Below, piece after piece: positions 37,880 through 48,760 of a stretch of DNA of 64,000 nt. How positions within the stretch are numbered: the stretch's first letter is position 1; the number at the start of each line of letters is the position of its first letter. The notes under the pieces are model-generated. The model was given only the letters and a program-made list of their open reading frames with translations, made no database searches and was not told the DNA's origin. The translations under genes and the position numbers were made by a program. Origin of the DNA: Rhabdornis inornatus (lineage: Eukaryota > Chordata > Aves > Passeriformes > Rhabdornithidae); contig VWZS01002406.1 in assembly GCA_013397075.1 (NCBI GenBank), positions 930,001-994,000 of the forward strand. The letters run 5' to 3'.

Positions 37880-38289
37880 TGGGAAAAAGAGAAACCCTTG
37901 AGAGGTGGGCCTGTGGGAACCCCATGAAGTTCGAAAAGGCCAAGTGCAAGGTGCTGCACCTGGGTCAGGGCAAGCCCAAGTACAAATGCAGGCTGGGCAG
38001 GGAGCGGATTAAGAGCAGCCCTGAGGAAAAGGACTTGAGGATGCTGGTGGATGAAGTTCAACATGACCAGGCAACATGTTCCTGGAAGCCCAGAAAGCCA
38101 ACTGAGTCCTGGGCTCCATCAAAAGCATTATGGCCAGCAGGCTGCGAGAGGGGATTTCTACCCCTCTGCTCCTCTCTTGTGAGACCCTGCTGGGGTACCA
38201 CATCCAGCTATGGGGCTCCCAACATAAGGAATACAAGGACCTGTTGGAGTGAGTGCAGAGGAGGGCTACAAAGACGGTCAGAGAGTTAG
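37879..38289 (+). pseudogene. CR1 ORF2 distal relic with frameshifts
   Basis: The frame begins in the part of CR1 ORF2 just after the reverse-transcriptase core: KAKCKVLHLGQGKPKYK, then R-L-G and the E-E-K-D-L and L-V-D-E landmarks. After about 38080 the family pattern moves between frames (for example the S-S-L-V-R-P block followed by W-G-T-T), so at least one frameshift has occurred. There is no start, endonuclease or catalytic core. The apparent 136-codon frame is a relic and not a host gene. Confidence 0.9.
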
Positions 38290-38358
38290 AACAAGGCTCC
38301 AGGGAGATCATATAGCACTGGTACCAAGTACCAAGGGCATGTGGTAATAGGACAAAAG

Positions 38359-38610
38359 TTAATGACTTTAAACTGTAAGAGTTAATGACTTTAAAGACGA
38401 TAAGTTTAGATTAGGTAATATGAAAAAATTCTTGACTCAGAGGGTGATGACACAGTGCAACAAGTTGCCAGAGAAGTTGTGGATGTCCTGTCCCTGGAAG
38501 TGCTCATGGCCAGGTGGGACAGACATATGAGCAGCCTGGTCTAGTGGAAGATGTCTTTGCCTGTGGCAGGGGAGATTGGAACTGGATGACCTTTGAAGGC
38601 CCCTTCCAAC
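38359..38610 (+). repeat. First copy of exact 252-bp duplication (assembly artefact)
   Basis: This segment of the CR1 3' region is identical, base for base by eye, to 38728-38979. It ends at an N (38611). Inside each copy 'ttaatgactttaaa' also occurs twice about 23 bases apart. Confidence 0.95.
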
Positions 38611-38611
38611 N

Positions 38612-38726
38612 CGGGGATGGGGGACACAGGGGTGCGGTGTGCGGGCGCGGGGCCGCGCTCCATGCGGAGCCACGGCGGGGCGCGGTTGCCCGCAGAACGG
38701 CGGCTCCGCCCCCCCCCCCCCCCCCC
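38612..38726. other. GC-rich insert bounded by single Ns, probably misplaced sequence
   Basis: The 115 bases between the Ns at 38611 and 38727 are extremely G+C rich, dense in CpG, and end in a run of 18 C. Nothing around it, including the CR1 it interrupts, has this composition. The run of C against an N fits a read or small contig that stopped at a hard homopolymer and was placed in a scaffold gap. Confidence 0.85.
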
Positions 38727-38727
38727 N

Positions 38728-38979
38728 TTAATGACTTTAAACTGTAAGAGTTAATGACTTTAAAGACGATAAGTTTAGATTAGGTAATATGAAAAAATTC
38801 TTGACTCAGAGGGTGATGACACAGTGCAACAAGTTGCCAGAGAAGTTGTGGATGTCCTGTCCCTGGAAGTGCTCATGGCCAGGTGGGACAGACATATGAG
38901 CAGCCTGGTCTAGTGGAAGATGTCTTTGCCTGTGGCAGGGGAGATTGGAACTGGATGACCTTTGAAGGCCCCTTCCAAC
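38728..38979 (+). repeat. Second copy of exact 252-bp duplication (assembly artefact)
   Basis: It starts directly after an N (38727) and repeats 38359-38610. It then runs on without a break into the CR1 tail at 38980-39003, so this copy is joined to the true downstream sequence while the first is joined to the true upstream sequence. Confidence 0.95.
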
Positions 38980-39019
38980 TCAAACCATTCCATGATCCTG
39001 TGACTTGATGGCATAACAC

Positions 39020-39660
39020 AAAACCCCTCGCTGTCCGGCAGTACTCGGAGTAAATTCCTTTGATCCCGTTGCTCAAAGCGCATCATTGTCAGTACCTGGT
39101 GCACTCAGTTCGGCGCTGGCCAGGGCTGAGGTGTGCGGGGGGAGGGAAGGGAGTNCAGCGCAAAGCAAAGGGTAAATACACGGACAATGGCTAAAGACAA
39201 TTTTAATTTTCATCCCCGCTTAAATGTCACAGGTTTTTAACGCGCCGCCGCTGTAACCGGAGCCGGCATCTGCAGCCCGGCGGGCGAGCTGGTCCCCGAA
39301 GCCGGAGGAACAAGTCCTTCATTATTGCCAAGTGGGATCACAGCACGTAGGTCTGTTTAGACACTGCGAAGCATTGTAAGAAGGCTCTCTTCAGGGACAG
39401 CCATAAAAGCCTCCTTCTTCCTCCCGCTAGAAAAGAGCAGCTGTATTCTTCTTACGTGGACCCCGCCGAAGGTTGCCTGTCTCTACACTGCAAGAGTTTT
39501 GGGTCAGTGCGGAAAAGCAAACTTCATTCCCAGTCTGAGCAGGGTTTCCCAGGGCAGGGCTGGCCTTGGGTGGGAGCTGCGCTCACCCCTTGTGCACGTG
39601 GTTCGTGCTCGGGAGAACAGTGGGGAATGTTTCTGAGGTTCTGTACGGCTTGTCGAATAT
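39020..39660. promoter_or_regulatory. CpG-rich patch, candidate regulatory or promoter region
   Basis: I count about 35 CpG in roughly 640 bases, including ten between 39241 and 39300, while most of the window has well under one per 100 bases. A TATA-like CATAAAAG occurs near 39405. There is no convincing coding exon: a 72-codon frame at 39456-39674 has no domain. A single N at 39154 marks another assembly uncertainty. This could be a small CpG island with a promoter for an unannotated or non-coding transcript, an orphan island, or simply locally GC-rich DNA. It lies directly downstream of a CR1 tail. Confidence 0.4.
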
Positions 39661-42600
39661 TTTGGCAGCTCTAAACTAACTTTACAGTATAATCCTGAGC
39701 AGTCTCGTAGATTAGGGTATCCCAGTGTTAACGGCCACTCCCAACACCTTTGACATTAAATTAAAACCATAACCATTGCTTATTAAACAGGAGAGGTAGG
39801 CCACTTTACAGTGCCAGCACTCCCTAATTTTGTACCTGGGGCTCAGCCTAGTTTTCCCTCTTCAAAGCCGGTGACAAAGTTCTCAATCAGTGATACAAAT
39901 AAACAGGACTGAATTGGTTATTTTATAGGTACATGAGTGCCTCATTAATTGCTGAGTGTTACAGATGTGAACAGGATGCTCTAAACTCTTTACCAGCTGG
40001 TTCTTGGAAATGAGACTTCCTGGATGACTTTCCTGTTGAGATATGCTGCCCCTCCTTGTAATTCCCATGGTGGTTCCTGCTTCCCGGCAAGACCAAGCTT
40101 TGCATTCACACACAGGATCATTGCTGGCATCGCCATCTGAGCTGCTAGAAGGGCTCTGGTCAGGCGCCTGGAGGATATTGATTGCTCAGTGCAATTTCCC
40201 AGCGTGAGCCTGCTCATGACACACACAGCATCCAGAAACGTGAGCCACGCTGTCTGTGACAGGGCAAACCCCAGGAGCACGTGGACTGCTGCATCTGGAG
40301 CTGGGGTGACCTTTCCTGAAAGGACAGATTGGCTTCGAGTCAGGCTGGGAGTCAGCATTCTGCTGGATTTCTGTTAATTGTATTAATTGCAGCAGTCTCT
40401 GCTTGGCACTGCTTTACTTGGAAACCTGCGGGTGCTCACAGACAGAAATCTTGGCATGTGAAGGCTGAATCTTTTGGCTGGATTTGAGAAGGGGGAGGAA
40501 GAGGACAGGAGGGACTGACCAGCTGGGCTCCTTTCAGCGCAGTCAGGAAATTCAGAGTTGCTTCTGCTGCATTCCAGTACCACAGTGCTATGTTTCACAG
40601 GCTTCTGGCTGCTAATTAAATATTTAACATACATGTGAAGTAAGACAAAAGGCGGGAAGGGAAAACCAACGACCCACATGTGACAATATATCAAAAAGCA
40701 ATTTTGTATTGGCATGGAGAGGAACTAGCATGTTTAAGAAGTCTTTTTGTCTTCAAAACCTTGTGGTTCTGCATTCATTCGCAAGGGCACATTTTAGATA
40801 CACAGAGAGCAAACCTGATGCTTTGTGTCAACATCTCTCATACACCGTATTCATATGAACGTGAAGCACATTCTGACTATTACTTATCATAATACATTAA
40901 AGTCTGGCCAAGTGCTTTCTTCATTTATGATTTCCTGGTATGAAAAGCATACACTTGCTACCAGATGTTCACAGAAGGAAAAATCATATGGAAAATTACT
41001 GCAAAAATAGTCTCTGGATTAAACGACCTGATCAGTTCTCCAATGCTACGTCGTGAGATGCTGTTTTTTCCTATTCAGACTCATGAATTACAAGAAAAAA
41101 ATCAGAAGGATATTATCCTATCAAGGCATAAAAATTCCCCTCTGGGTTTGCAATTAATATTAATATCAATTGATTTTAACCTCAATATAGAACCAGAAAT
41201 CTTTATGGTAGTCTGTTGTATGGGCTTTTGTTTGTGTTGGATATGTTTTCCCAGAAAATTGTTTAACAGTATTTACAAGGATTTTAAAAAATAAAACGAA
41301 AAAAATTAGCATTGCTCTCCTTGTTCTGTACAAGGTTGAATGCCTGGTAAAATACCAGATGAGCCCAGCTGTTTCAAAGCACTTTAATTCACTTTTGACC
41401 AAGATACTCACATCCTCATTGCATATACTGAATGGATGCAAAAGTTGAATTTAACAGGGTCAGACTGATGTTCCCTTATCCCTCAGGGAATCTTTGTCTG
41501 ATTGTATATGGACTATGACAGCAGGCTCTTTAGATATTTGTTTGGATCTCTCCTATGAAATGTCTCTCTCTCTCTCAAACAAATAAATCACTGATTTTAG
41601 GGCATAAAAATATATGTCTGTAGATTAAACCCCGGTTTCCTGGTAAAACAAACCATGTATAAACCTCAGAAGGATTTTGGCAAGTAATTGAAATCTTTCA
41701 AATAAGCAACTGAATTGAACAAAATCCCTTGGTAACGTAAACTGAGCTCTCTGGAGGTCAGTAGAACAGGGGCTTGCTGTAGGAAAGGGCTTGAGCAGTG
41801 CTCCCAAGACCTCTGCAAATTCATTAAGGCAAAGGTAAAAAGGTTTTTCCTTGAAAGTGCTCCTCACTCTTCAGCTTCTTACTTTTATCAGGAGCCGGCA
41901 TATGGCAACATGGAAACTTAAAATTGCTCAAAACAGAGCACGTGTGCCTGAATGCAAAAGAAAAAAATATAAGAGGGCATATCCCTCCATTTGACTTGGC
42001 TTAGGCTTCTGGGAGACATTTGACCATCATGGACACATTCATTCTGCAGTATTTCTCTTAGCTCAGTCATTGTCATACCAGCATTGCATAGTGTCATTTG
42101 CAAAGCTGTGTTGCAGTGCCTAATGGCTTTCTTTTATTTCAAGATATTTTTCAACACTCTTAATTCTTCTAGGTTCTTCTGAAACAGCCATTTGAATGAT
42201 CACCCAAGACAAGCATATAGAGCTACCAGTTCACCCTAGTTCTACTCCACTCCATATTTCTAGGTGGTTTTTTCTCACTGAAATGACTATATCCTAATGA
42301 ATTACCATGCATTTTCAGTATGGAGCTGCTATGTTGATCTGGAGTTTGCCCCCTGCATCTTTAGGAATGCAGGGCTGCAAGGGTGCTGTTTCTGGTACGT
42401 GCCTTTTCCTTGGCTCTTCCCAAGCAATTAGGTTTGTAAAGAGCTTTTTATTTTTTATTTATTCATTTTGTTTGCATCGACATTTACTTTGGATTCTGTT
42501 GCCATGGCAAATTAAAATGGATGATTCCTCCAGTAGCCTGTCAGTTTGTTTCCAAAAATTTGTCTGTCTCTACAAAGTAATTATTTTTGCTGGCATCCAT

Positions 42601-44812
42601 GTCCCTTGACTAGTTTTCAGATGGACTTGATGTCTCTTTCTCTCAGCATGAGGGCTTTTGAATGCCTGCCATTGCAAGATTGTTGTTGTTGTTGTTGCTA
42701 CTTTTGTCTTTCTTCTGGTGCAGCATCCTCACAAACCTTCAAAATCTTGCACTCCCCAAATCCCAGCACTCTTGTGTTTCCTGCTTTTGCAAATCATGGC
42801 TCTATAAATGGCAGTTTCCAAGATGGTTTTTGTCACTTTTGATATTTTCTTGTCTACAGGAATATATCAACTACCAAGGAATGTCTATGACAAATGGAGA
42901 CCAGCATTCTCTCAGAAATTGTTGCAGATAATGACCTTATGCATTGGTCCCTTCAACTGCCTGCTCCAAAAGGCTTTAGTCTGCGTGTACCATAGCAAAG
43001 CATCCACCTTTCGAGGACCAAACTGGTATCAGTTACCATCAGTTCTAGTTTTCAGTTATTAAAACCATGCTGCCAAAAATATATTCCTTCATAGATAAAA
43101 CATATATGGATGAAAAGGCAGTATTTCCTCTCTTGCAGCATCAACCCATCTTTTCCCACTTAACAAAGCTCTCCCATATAATTTGCAAACTTTGCGGACT
43201 GCAGAAGGGTGAGACCCCTCATTTTGGGGTATTTGGAAGGGCTTTATATGCACAGCCCTGTTAGATTCATTCTTCTGCTCATTGAAATCTTAGGGCTCTC
43301 AGTGTCTGTAATTTTGAAGTACCAGCAGGCTCAGCCATGTATGATGACACACAGACTGAATATTAATCAGCATTTTGGTCAGGCTGAAGTGATTTATGGC
43401 TGCTTTGCCATGTGCATCTGCCACACTGCACTGGAGGCAGTTTGCTTTTAAGCCCATTGATAAAATGGCTCACGACAATGACAATGGCAATGGTCTCTTA
43501 AGAGCTACATCTATATAAAAAACCCAAGTAATGCCAGTGAAAACTCCCAGGCACTGGAGGCTGACAGTCTCTACAACTAAATTCAACATTTAATTCACCA
43601 AGAGGAATACAGTGGCTCTGACAGCCCACCCCTGGTAGTCCTGCCACCTCTGACTTAACCTCCACTGTTCCTCCCTGGCCCCTTTGTCAGCCGTGGCTGC
43701 TCCTCATCAGTGCCCAGCTGTCAGCTCAGCACAGCTCCCGACATTCTCCCTGCAGCTACCCCAGCTTTTGTTAATCAGACAAGCAAAAATTTAACACCCA
43801 TCCTGCTGAAAGTAGCCCGCTGATTTCAGAGGGAGCAGGATGTTGCCAAAGCAGTTTGATTATTCATTTCAAGTTATATTTTTATTTTTTAACAAAGGTG
43901 TTTACTTTTCAAACAAAGACCATTGGCTAAGCCATGGCAACGAGAGTGTCTGTGTAGCCAGCAAACACTTATTATGTGGGTGGGTGGTTTGGATGGTCTT
44001 GAATACGTAATTAAATTTGTTTTTCCTTTTAGCTCCCTGTGGTGTGTTATTTTTTTATATTTAAAAGTTATCCCATCTTGAAGACAACTGTTTTTCATTA
44101 TTAAAAGGACAGTTTAAATGCACTTAGTAAAACCAAGTCTCCTTCCTTTTATGTCTCAGTCTTTTCCAACTAAAGAAGTCCTTTGGTGCCTATGATCAGC
44201 TTCTGCAGTCAAAATGTTCCTCTAAACATTTTCTAAAGGTCTAGAAGCCTTGTACACTTAATGCAATAAGATCCTCATTTCCTGATCCTTAAAATATTCA
44301 GCATCAGCTTGTATGTTTTATACTAGATCAGCAAAATTGAGGCTATGCAGTGTTTCCACTGCTGTAGAGGAAAGAAGCTCCTGCATACTGCTGGTACAGG
44401 TAAAAGGGAACAGCACATAAATGACCAATACTGCAACAAGCTGAACTTCTGCAGTCCCAGTGGGATGCACCGGTGACTTTGAACCATGGTTTGTCAGCAT
44501 GAGTGGACCCCATCAGTTTTGGCAGTGACAGCCCAGTGGGCTTTGTGGGAATACAGAGACTCAAATTTAGCAGGTGACTCAAAAGAGATGGGTGGAATTT
44601 CTCCAACAATAAGTGTGATAGGAACAATTTGAGGTGAGGATCAAACCCACAAATGCAGGACTGGAGTAATTGGCAGTGAAAGCAGTACAGCAAAGTGAAT
44701 TTGGAGATTATGATAGAGCTAAAATAAAACAAGAATATAAAATGTCATTTGCTTGTGAACCAGCACCATTCTTTTCTAACTATTTCTTTCTGTTTGTTGC
44801 CTAGTTGTTGTT
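39661..44812. other. Intergenic DNA, nothing firmly recognised
   Basis: About 5.2 kb with no recognised gene. Open frames reach 122 codons (39990-40358, minus) and lack domains. The phrase at 43820-43840 (ctgatttcagagggagcagg) resembles a worn sauropsid repeat motif. Frames at 42307-43264 overlap and are not supported as exons. Confidence 0.55.
42680..42697. repeat. (TTG)6 microsatellite
   Basis: Six perfect TTG units in non-coding DNA. Confidence 0.85.
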
Positions 44813-45229
44813 AGAATCACAGGATGTTTTGAGTTGGAAGAGACCTTCAAAGGTCATCTAGTGTACCGTCACCCTGCCATGGGCAGGGACACCTTGCACT
44901 AGACCAGGTTGCTCAGAGCCCCATGCAGCCTGGTCGAGAACACTTCCCATGACAGGGCATCCACAACTTCCCTGAACAATCTCTTCCAGTGCCTCACCAA
45001 CCTCACACAAAGAAATTCTTCGTGCCCAACCTAAACCTACCACCTTCCAGTTTAAAACCATTACCCTTTGTCCTGTCACGACAGGCCCTGGTAAATGCTT
45101 GTCCCTGACTTTCGTAGAAGCCCCCTTTACACATTGAAAGTTTGCAATAAGGTCTCCACAGAGCCCTCTCTTCTGCAGGCTGAGCAATCCATGTCCCTCA
45201 GCATTTCTTCATCAAGGAGGTGTTTCAGG
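44813..45229 (-). mobile_element. CR1 LINE, 3' part, reverse
   Basis: The plus strand begins with the inverted CR1 terminus 'agaatcacaggatgttttga', followed by 'gttggaagagaccttcaaag', 'gtcatctagtg', 'gccatgggcagggacacctt', 'ttccagtgcctcaccaacct', 'cctttgtcctgtcacgacag' and 'ataaggtctccacagagccc'. A minus-strand frame of 109 codons (44858-45187) begins with the ORF2 end signature (SLQKRGLCGDLIA) and then leaves the family frame. The protein part is dead and 5'-truncated. Confidence 0.95.
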
Positions 45230-48200
45230 AGTGTTAGGAGTGTCATAGCAAGGTTCAGATAATGTAGCCGAGCTGGTGAAGGTCAAGCCTTGTGCCTCAG
45301 TGATAAGAGATGAAAAGCACATATATGGAAAGTCTGAAGGAACTGGGCACCTAAAAAAAGAAGATTGAGGAGAACATGGCATGATTCTTTTATGTTAATA
45401 TTGCTACAGGGAGGACAAGAAACCATTGTGTTCCATGTTCAGTAGGGGAGAGAATAAGTCTGTTCATAACCAAAGGCTTTATATTGGAACAGAAAAAACC
45501 TTTACTTATATAAGGGCTCTGAAACACTGGCTGGCAAGTTATGTGTGAAAAACCTCTCACTGAATGCTTTCAAGAACAGGCAGATGACCCTCTACTGTGA
45601 AGGATTTAGTGTGCTTGATCCTGCCTCAGCACAGGTTATTGGGCTACAGTTATTGGTGTGTGTTTCTTTTTAGCTACAAAGTTCTCTAATGTACTCTTCT
45701 TGGAAAATCTGGGAGAAATTAGAGTTGAGTCCAAACAATCAGGCTGGGACTGATACTCATGTCTAGATGAAACAACCCAAATATGAAGGCGGAAATTCAA
45801 CTAAGTAGCTACTATTAAAAAAGGACTATAAATAAATTGCCTAGAGTTTGAGACAGTCCCATTACTGTGGGAAACCATGAAAGAAAGGTTATTTTTAACT
45901 TTCCTGTTGGCTTTTCTATGGCAGTTGATCTGGTGATTTATTGAAACACATTTGTAATGATTTCACTAATATACGCGGCAGGATGAAAAATGCCGTCTTT
46001 AATGAGTTTTATGTGATTCATAAAAAACTGCAGACAGTAAAAGCCTGATGACATTTTTAAATTCTTCAGAACAAGAAAAAATTCAATTTTAAAAGCAGGA
46101 AACTAAATTCTGAGAAGTGTTTCCTCTTTAATTTGCCATTAAACCCAGGGAGAAGTGATAATTATAAAAGGTTCCCTAATTAAATGCTAGTCTATTGAGT
46201 CAATACTACAAGGAACTGAAAGTCAGTTGGGATAAAACAAAACCATGCAACTATCTGGAATCTGTTGTTCACTCTTTTGGTCTTTGCCAAGCATGCTTTT
46301 TCTTAAAATTACTTCTCACATAACCAAATAATGGTATAACAGAAAGGAATAAAGAGAGCAAATGTAATGTTCTCTTTCTGGAATGTCATATTATGCCATA
46401 AGAGGCATTTAATTTGAAGTCTAAGAGCTAGTTACAGTTATTTTAAAAACAGAATTAATTTTTCCTTCTCACTCAGAGTCTTTCCCCATTTTGGTCCAAT
46501 CTATAAGTCTACACAACTAACTCTGCTAATTGCCCCGCCATTTGCTCATCTCCATTAAAATGGCTCAATACTCAGATAAAAAAACATAACAAATGGGCAA
46601 CCCTTTTAAGGTTTGGAGGCTTTCTTCTTTACATGCTTAAGAGTGGGCTTTTGAACTTTTCCAAGTAAGAAGTAAAGAAGATTGAATCTCTAGTGGCTAG
46701 CTTACTATAGCTTTAATTCAAATCTGAATCTCCCATTAAGGTCATCTCTGTAGTGGTTTGAAGTTTTTCTTTTCGTTAACCTCTGCACTGAACTGAATAT
46801 TCCTCAGATTCCCTAATTAGTTACAGTTGGAGCTTTAGAGACTTTCAAGACTTTCCTCTTTGAGCAAGGAAGAAAAAGGTTCAAACAATGGTCAGGAAGC
46901 CCTAAAACCTCTTATCTCTCAGCAGTTCGATTAGACAAGAAGAGTACTGTCTTGATGGATTGAAAGTGCTCTGTACCAGATAAGAACAGGAAAGATAAGA
47001 ACATTAGGATTTTTTTTTTTTTTTTTACAGAAGAAAGGACTGCTTTCCTTTTAAGCACTATCTTTTCTTCATTTATTTACACATTGCAGGAAAAAACAGA
47101 ATGTGTCTGCAATTAATATTTATGCTTACACGCTCATTGTGCCTCAATTGTGTAACAGACACAACAGAATGATATAAGATTAAATAATGGTCGAATCTTA
47201 CTAAGTGCCCTTTTATATGTTGTGCAGCCCTAGTGATGCTGGAAAAGAAGGTAGAAAAGGTGATGGTACAGAAATAAGCAAAAAATTGCATTTGTTCCAT
47301 GTATTCACATTTAGATAGCAATAAAAGTAAATATAGGTGTGAGAAAGACACTGGCTGCCCTGGAAGATGGTTGTGTAAATGTTCTATTTATTTTTCTCCA
47401 TTCAGTGGGTTAGTTGTTGCTTTTCTGACAGTTGCTTTCCATTAATGACTTTGATTCTGAAAGGTCTTAGAAGGAAATTGTTTACAGATATTTTCCTTTG
47501 CTGTGACAGAAATATGAAGCCATTTTCAATCAGCTGCCTCCTGTTCTGCATTTGTGGCCCAGCCTTTTCCCCATTTAAGTCAATCAGGACCTAGCCATCC
47601 ACTTAAACTGGAGCAGATGAAGTTCTCTACCTAGCAGTGGCTAAAGAGCCAGGGAGATGAATGTTTTCTATAAGCAAATGGATATTTTAATAGCTCAGCC
47701 TTTTTTCTAGTTGGTTTAACTATGTCTTCCAGTGCCAGAGAAAGAGACCTTACAGTCCTCCTTTTGAGGACCCTCAGGGCTTCATTTGTTTTCAGGTAGA
47801 CTTTGGACACTTTGCATTAAACAGTTCCACTCACAATTTTCCTAAGACCTCACAGTCATAATCGAATGTAAATAATTTAAAAGGCAAAAACAACCTAATA
47901 GAGCATAGAAAGATTTTAGCTGTATGTGGTATATTTTTTTTCTGGTCATTGTTTAAGAGCTATTCTCTAGAGACCTCTTGTAGATTTTATAGGAATCTAT
48001 TTATCATTACATGATGTTAATTCAAATGCTTTCATTGAACCAACATACTTCTTGCCTCTACATTTATAATTGCACAGATTTATGATGCTGTGAAGTTCAG
48101 AAGCTTGGGCAATCTGGTGCAGATTATGTTTGGGCCAAAGCAGCAGATTGCAGCCATCCTTTCTAGTACCTTTCCTATAACTTCACATGGACTAACTGAA

Positions 48201-48579
48201 ACAGCTGAGATGGTCTGGGATCCATAACATCAAACTATTTACACATGAACAAAGTTAACTTGAGAACTCAGAAAGATTTAGAGGAAATGGACTAAACTGT
48301 AAATTTTATTCTACAATCACGTCTTAAATACATTTCACTTATCAGCTACTGCTGGCTTTTGATGAATCCTATGGAGGACCTGACTTGCATACATGCCTTT
48401 CTTGCTTGCAGAAAAGTAAAGAAATCATGAGAACTTTTCAGGAGAAATCTGGCTCTACTGGGAGAGTCAGCAGTCAGTGGCAAGACTCCTGCATGCTTCA
48501 GCAGAGTGAAGTCTTTGCGCTGTGGTGCTGCCCACAGGCAGTTACAACAAAAAAAACCAGAAAAAATATTTTGGCTATT
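45230..48579. other. Intergenic A+T-rich DNA, one possible conserved patch
   Basis: No gene or transposon recognised. At 45970-46200 the sequence is A+T-rich but keeps three CpGs close together and homeodomain-like TAAT cores, with a small inverted repeat (cggca/tgccg, 45976-45995). This is at most a weak hint of a conserved non-coding element. The phrase at 47570-47589 (cccatttaagtcaatcagga) resembles an old sauropsid repeat motif. Confidence 0.45.
47010..47026. repeat. Poly(T) run, 17 bases
   Basis: Seventeen consecutive T followed by 'acag', which resembles a 3' splice site context (polypyrimidine then AG). No downstream coding exon supports this, so it is listed only as a homopolymer. 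Confidence 0.85.
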
Positions 48580-48760
48580 GAGACATGGGGAGGAAGGAGC
48601 TGGAGAAGATTTCTGTAGGGTGGTGGAAGATATGTAACAGCAATGAAGATGAGGAGGCAAAAGAGCTAAAGAAAAGGAGGAGGTAGAGCATGGAGCAGAG
48701 GCAATAGGACAGCTGTAAGAAGAGGCAGGGGTGTGGAAAATTGAGAGTGGAACTGAAATA
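48580..48760. repeat. Purine-rich (GA) low-complexity tract
   Basis: About 80 percent A and G on the plus strand in the central lines, built from irregular 'gagg', 'gaag' and 'aagag' units. It is degenerate, not a clean microsatellite. Confidence 0.7.

Larger units (their letters stand above)
37880..39003 (+). mobile_element. CR1 LINE, longest copy in the window, disrupted by an assembly error
   Basis: The order follows the CR1 3' half: ORF2 distal coding sequence from about 37898, 'gtgagaccctgctggggtac', 'gagtgcagaggagggctaca', then the 3' region with 'caagttgccagagaagttgt', 'ggatgacctttgaaggcccc' and a worn tail 'ccattccatgatcctgtgac'. A segment between the 'cagagag' and 'gatcatatagca' phrases is shortened relative to the family. 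The 3' region is present twice (38359-38610 and 38728-38979) around a foreign GC-rich piece. The true element is therefore about 370 bases shorter than it appears. Confidence 0.93.

Noticed and set aside
37879..38289. Open frame of 136 codons as a host gene
   Set aside because: Its first third is clearly CR1 ORF2 and later parts shift frame relative to that family.
38710..38726. Poly(C) run as a G-quadruplex or promoter element
   Set aside because: It abuts an N and belongs to the suspect insert, so its genomic position cannot be trusted.
38437..38747. Open frames crossing the Ns
   Set aside because: They depend on the N-bounded insert, which is probably misassembled.
47010..47030. Polypyrimidine tract plus AG as a 3' splice site
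   Set aside because: No open, conserved-looking exon follows, and a pure T run is more simply a homopolymer.
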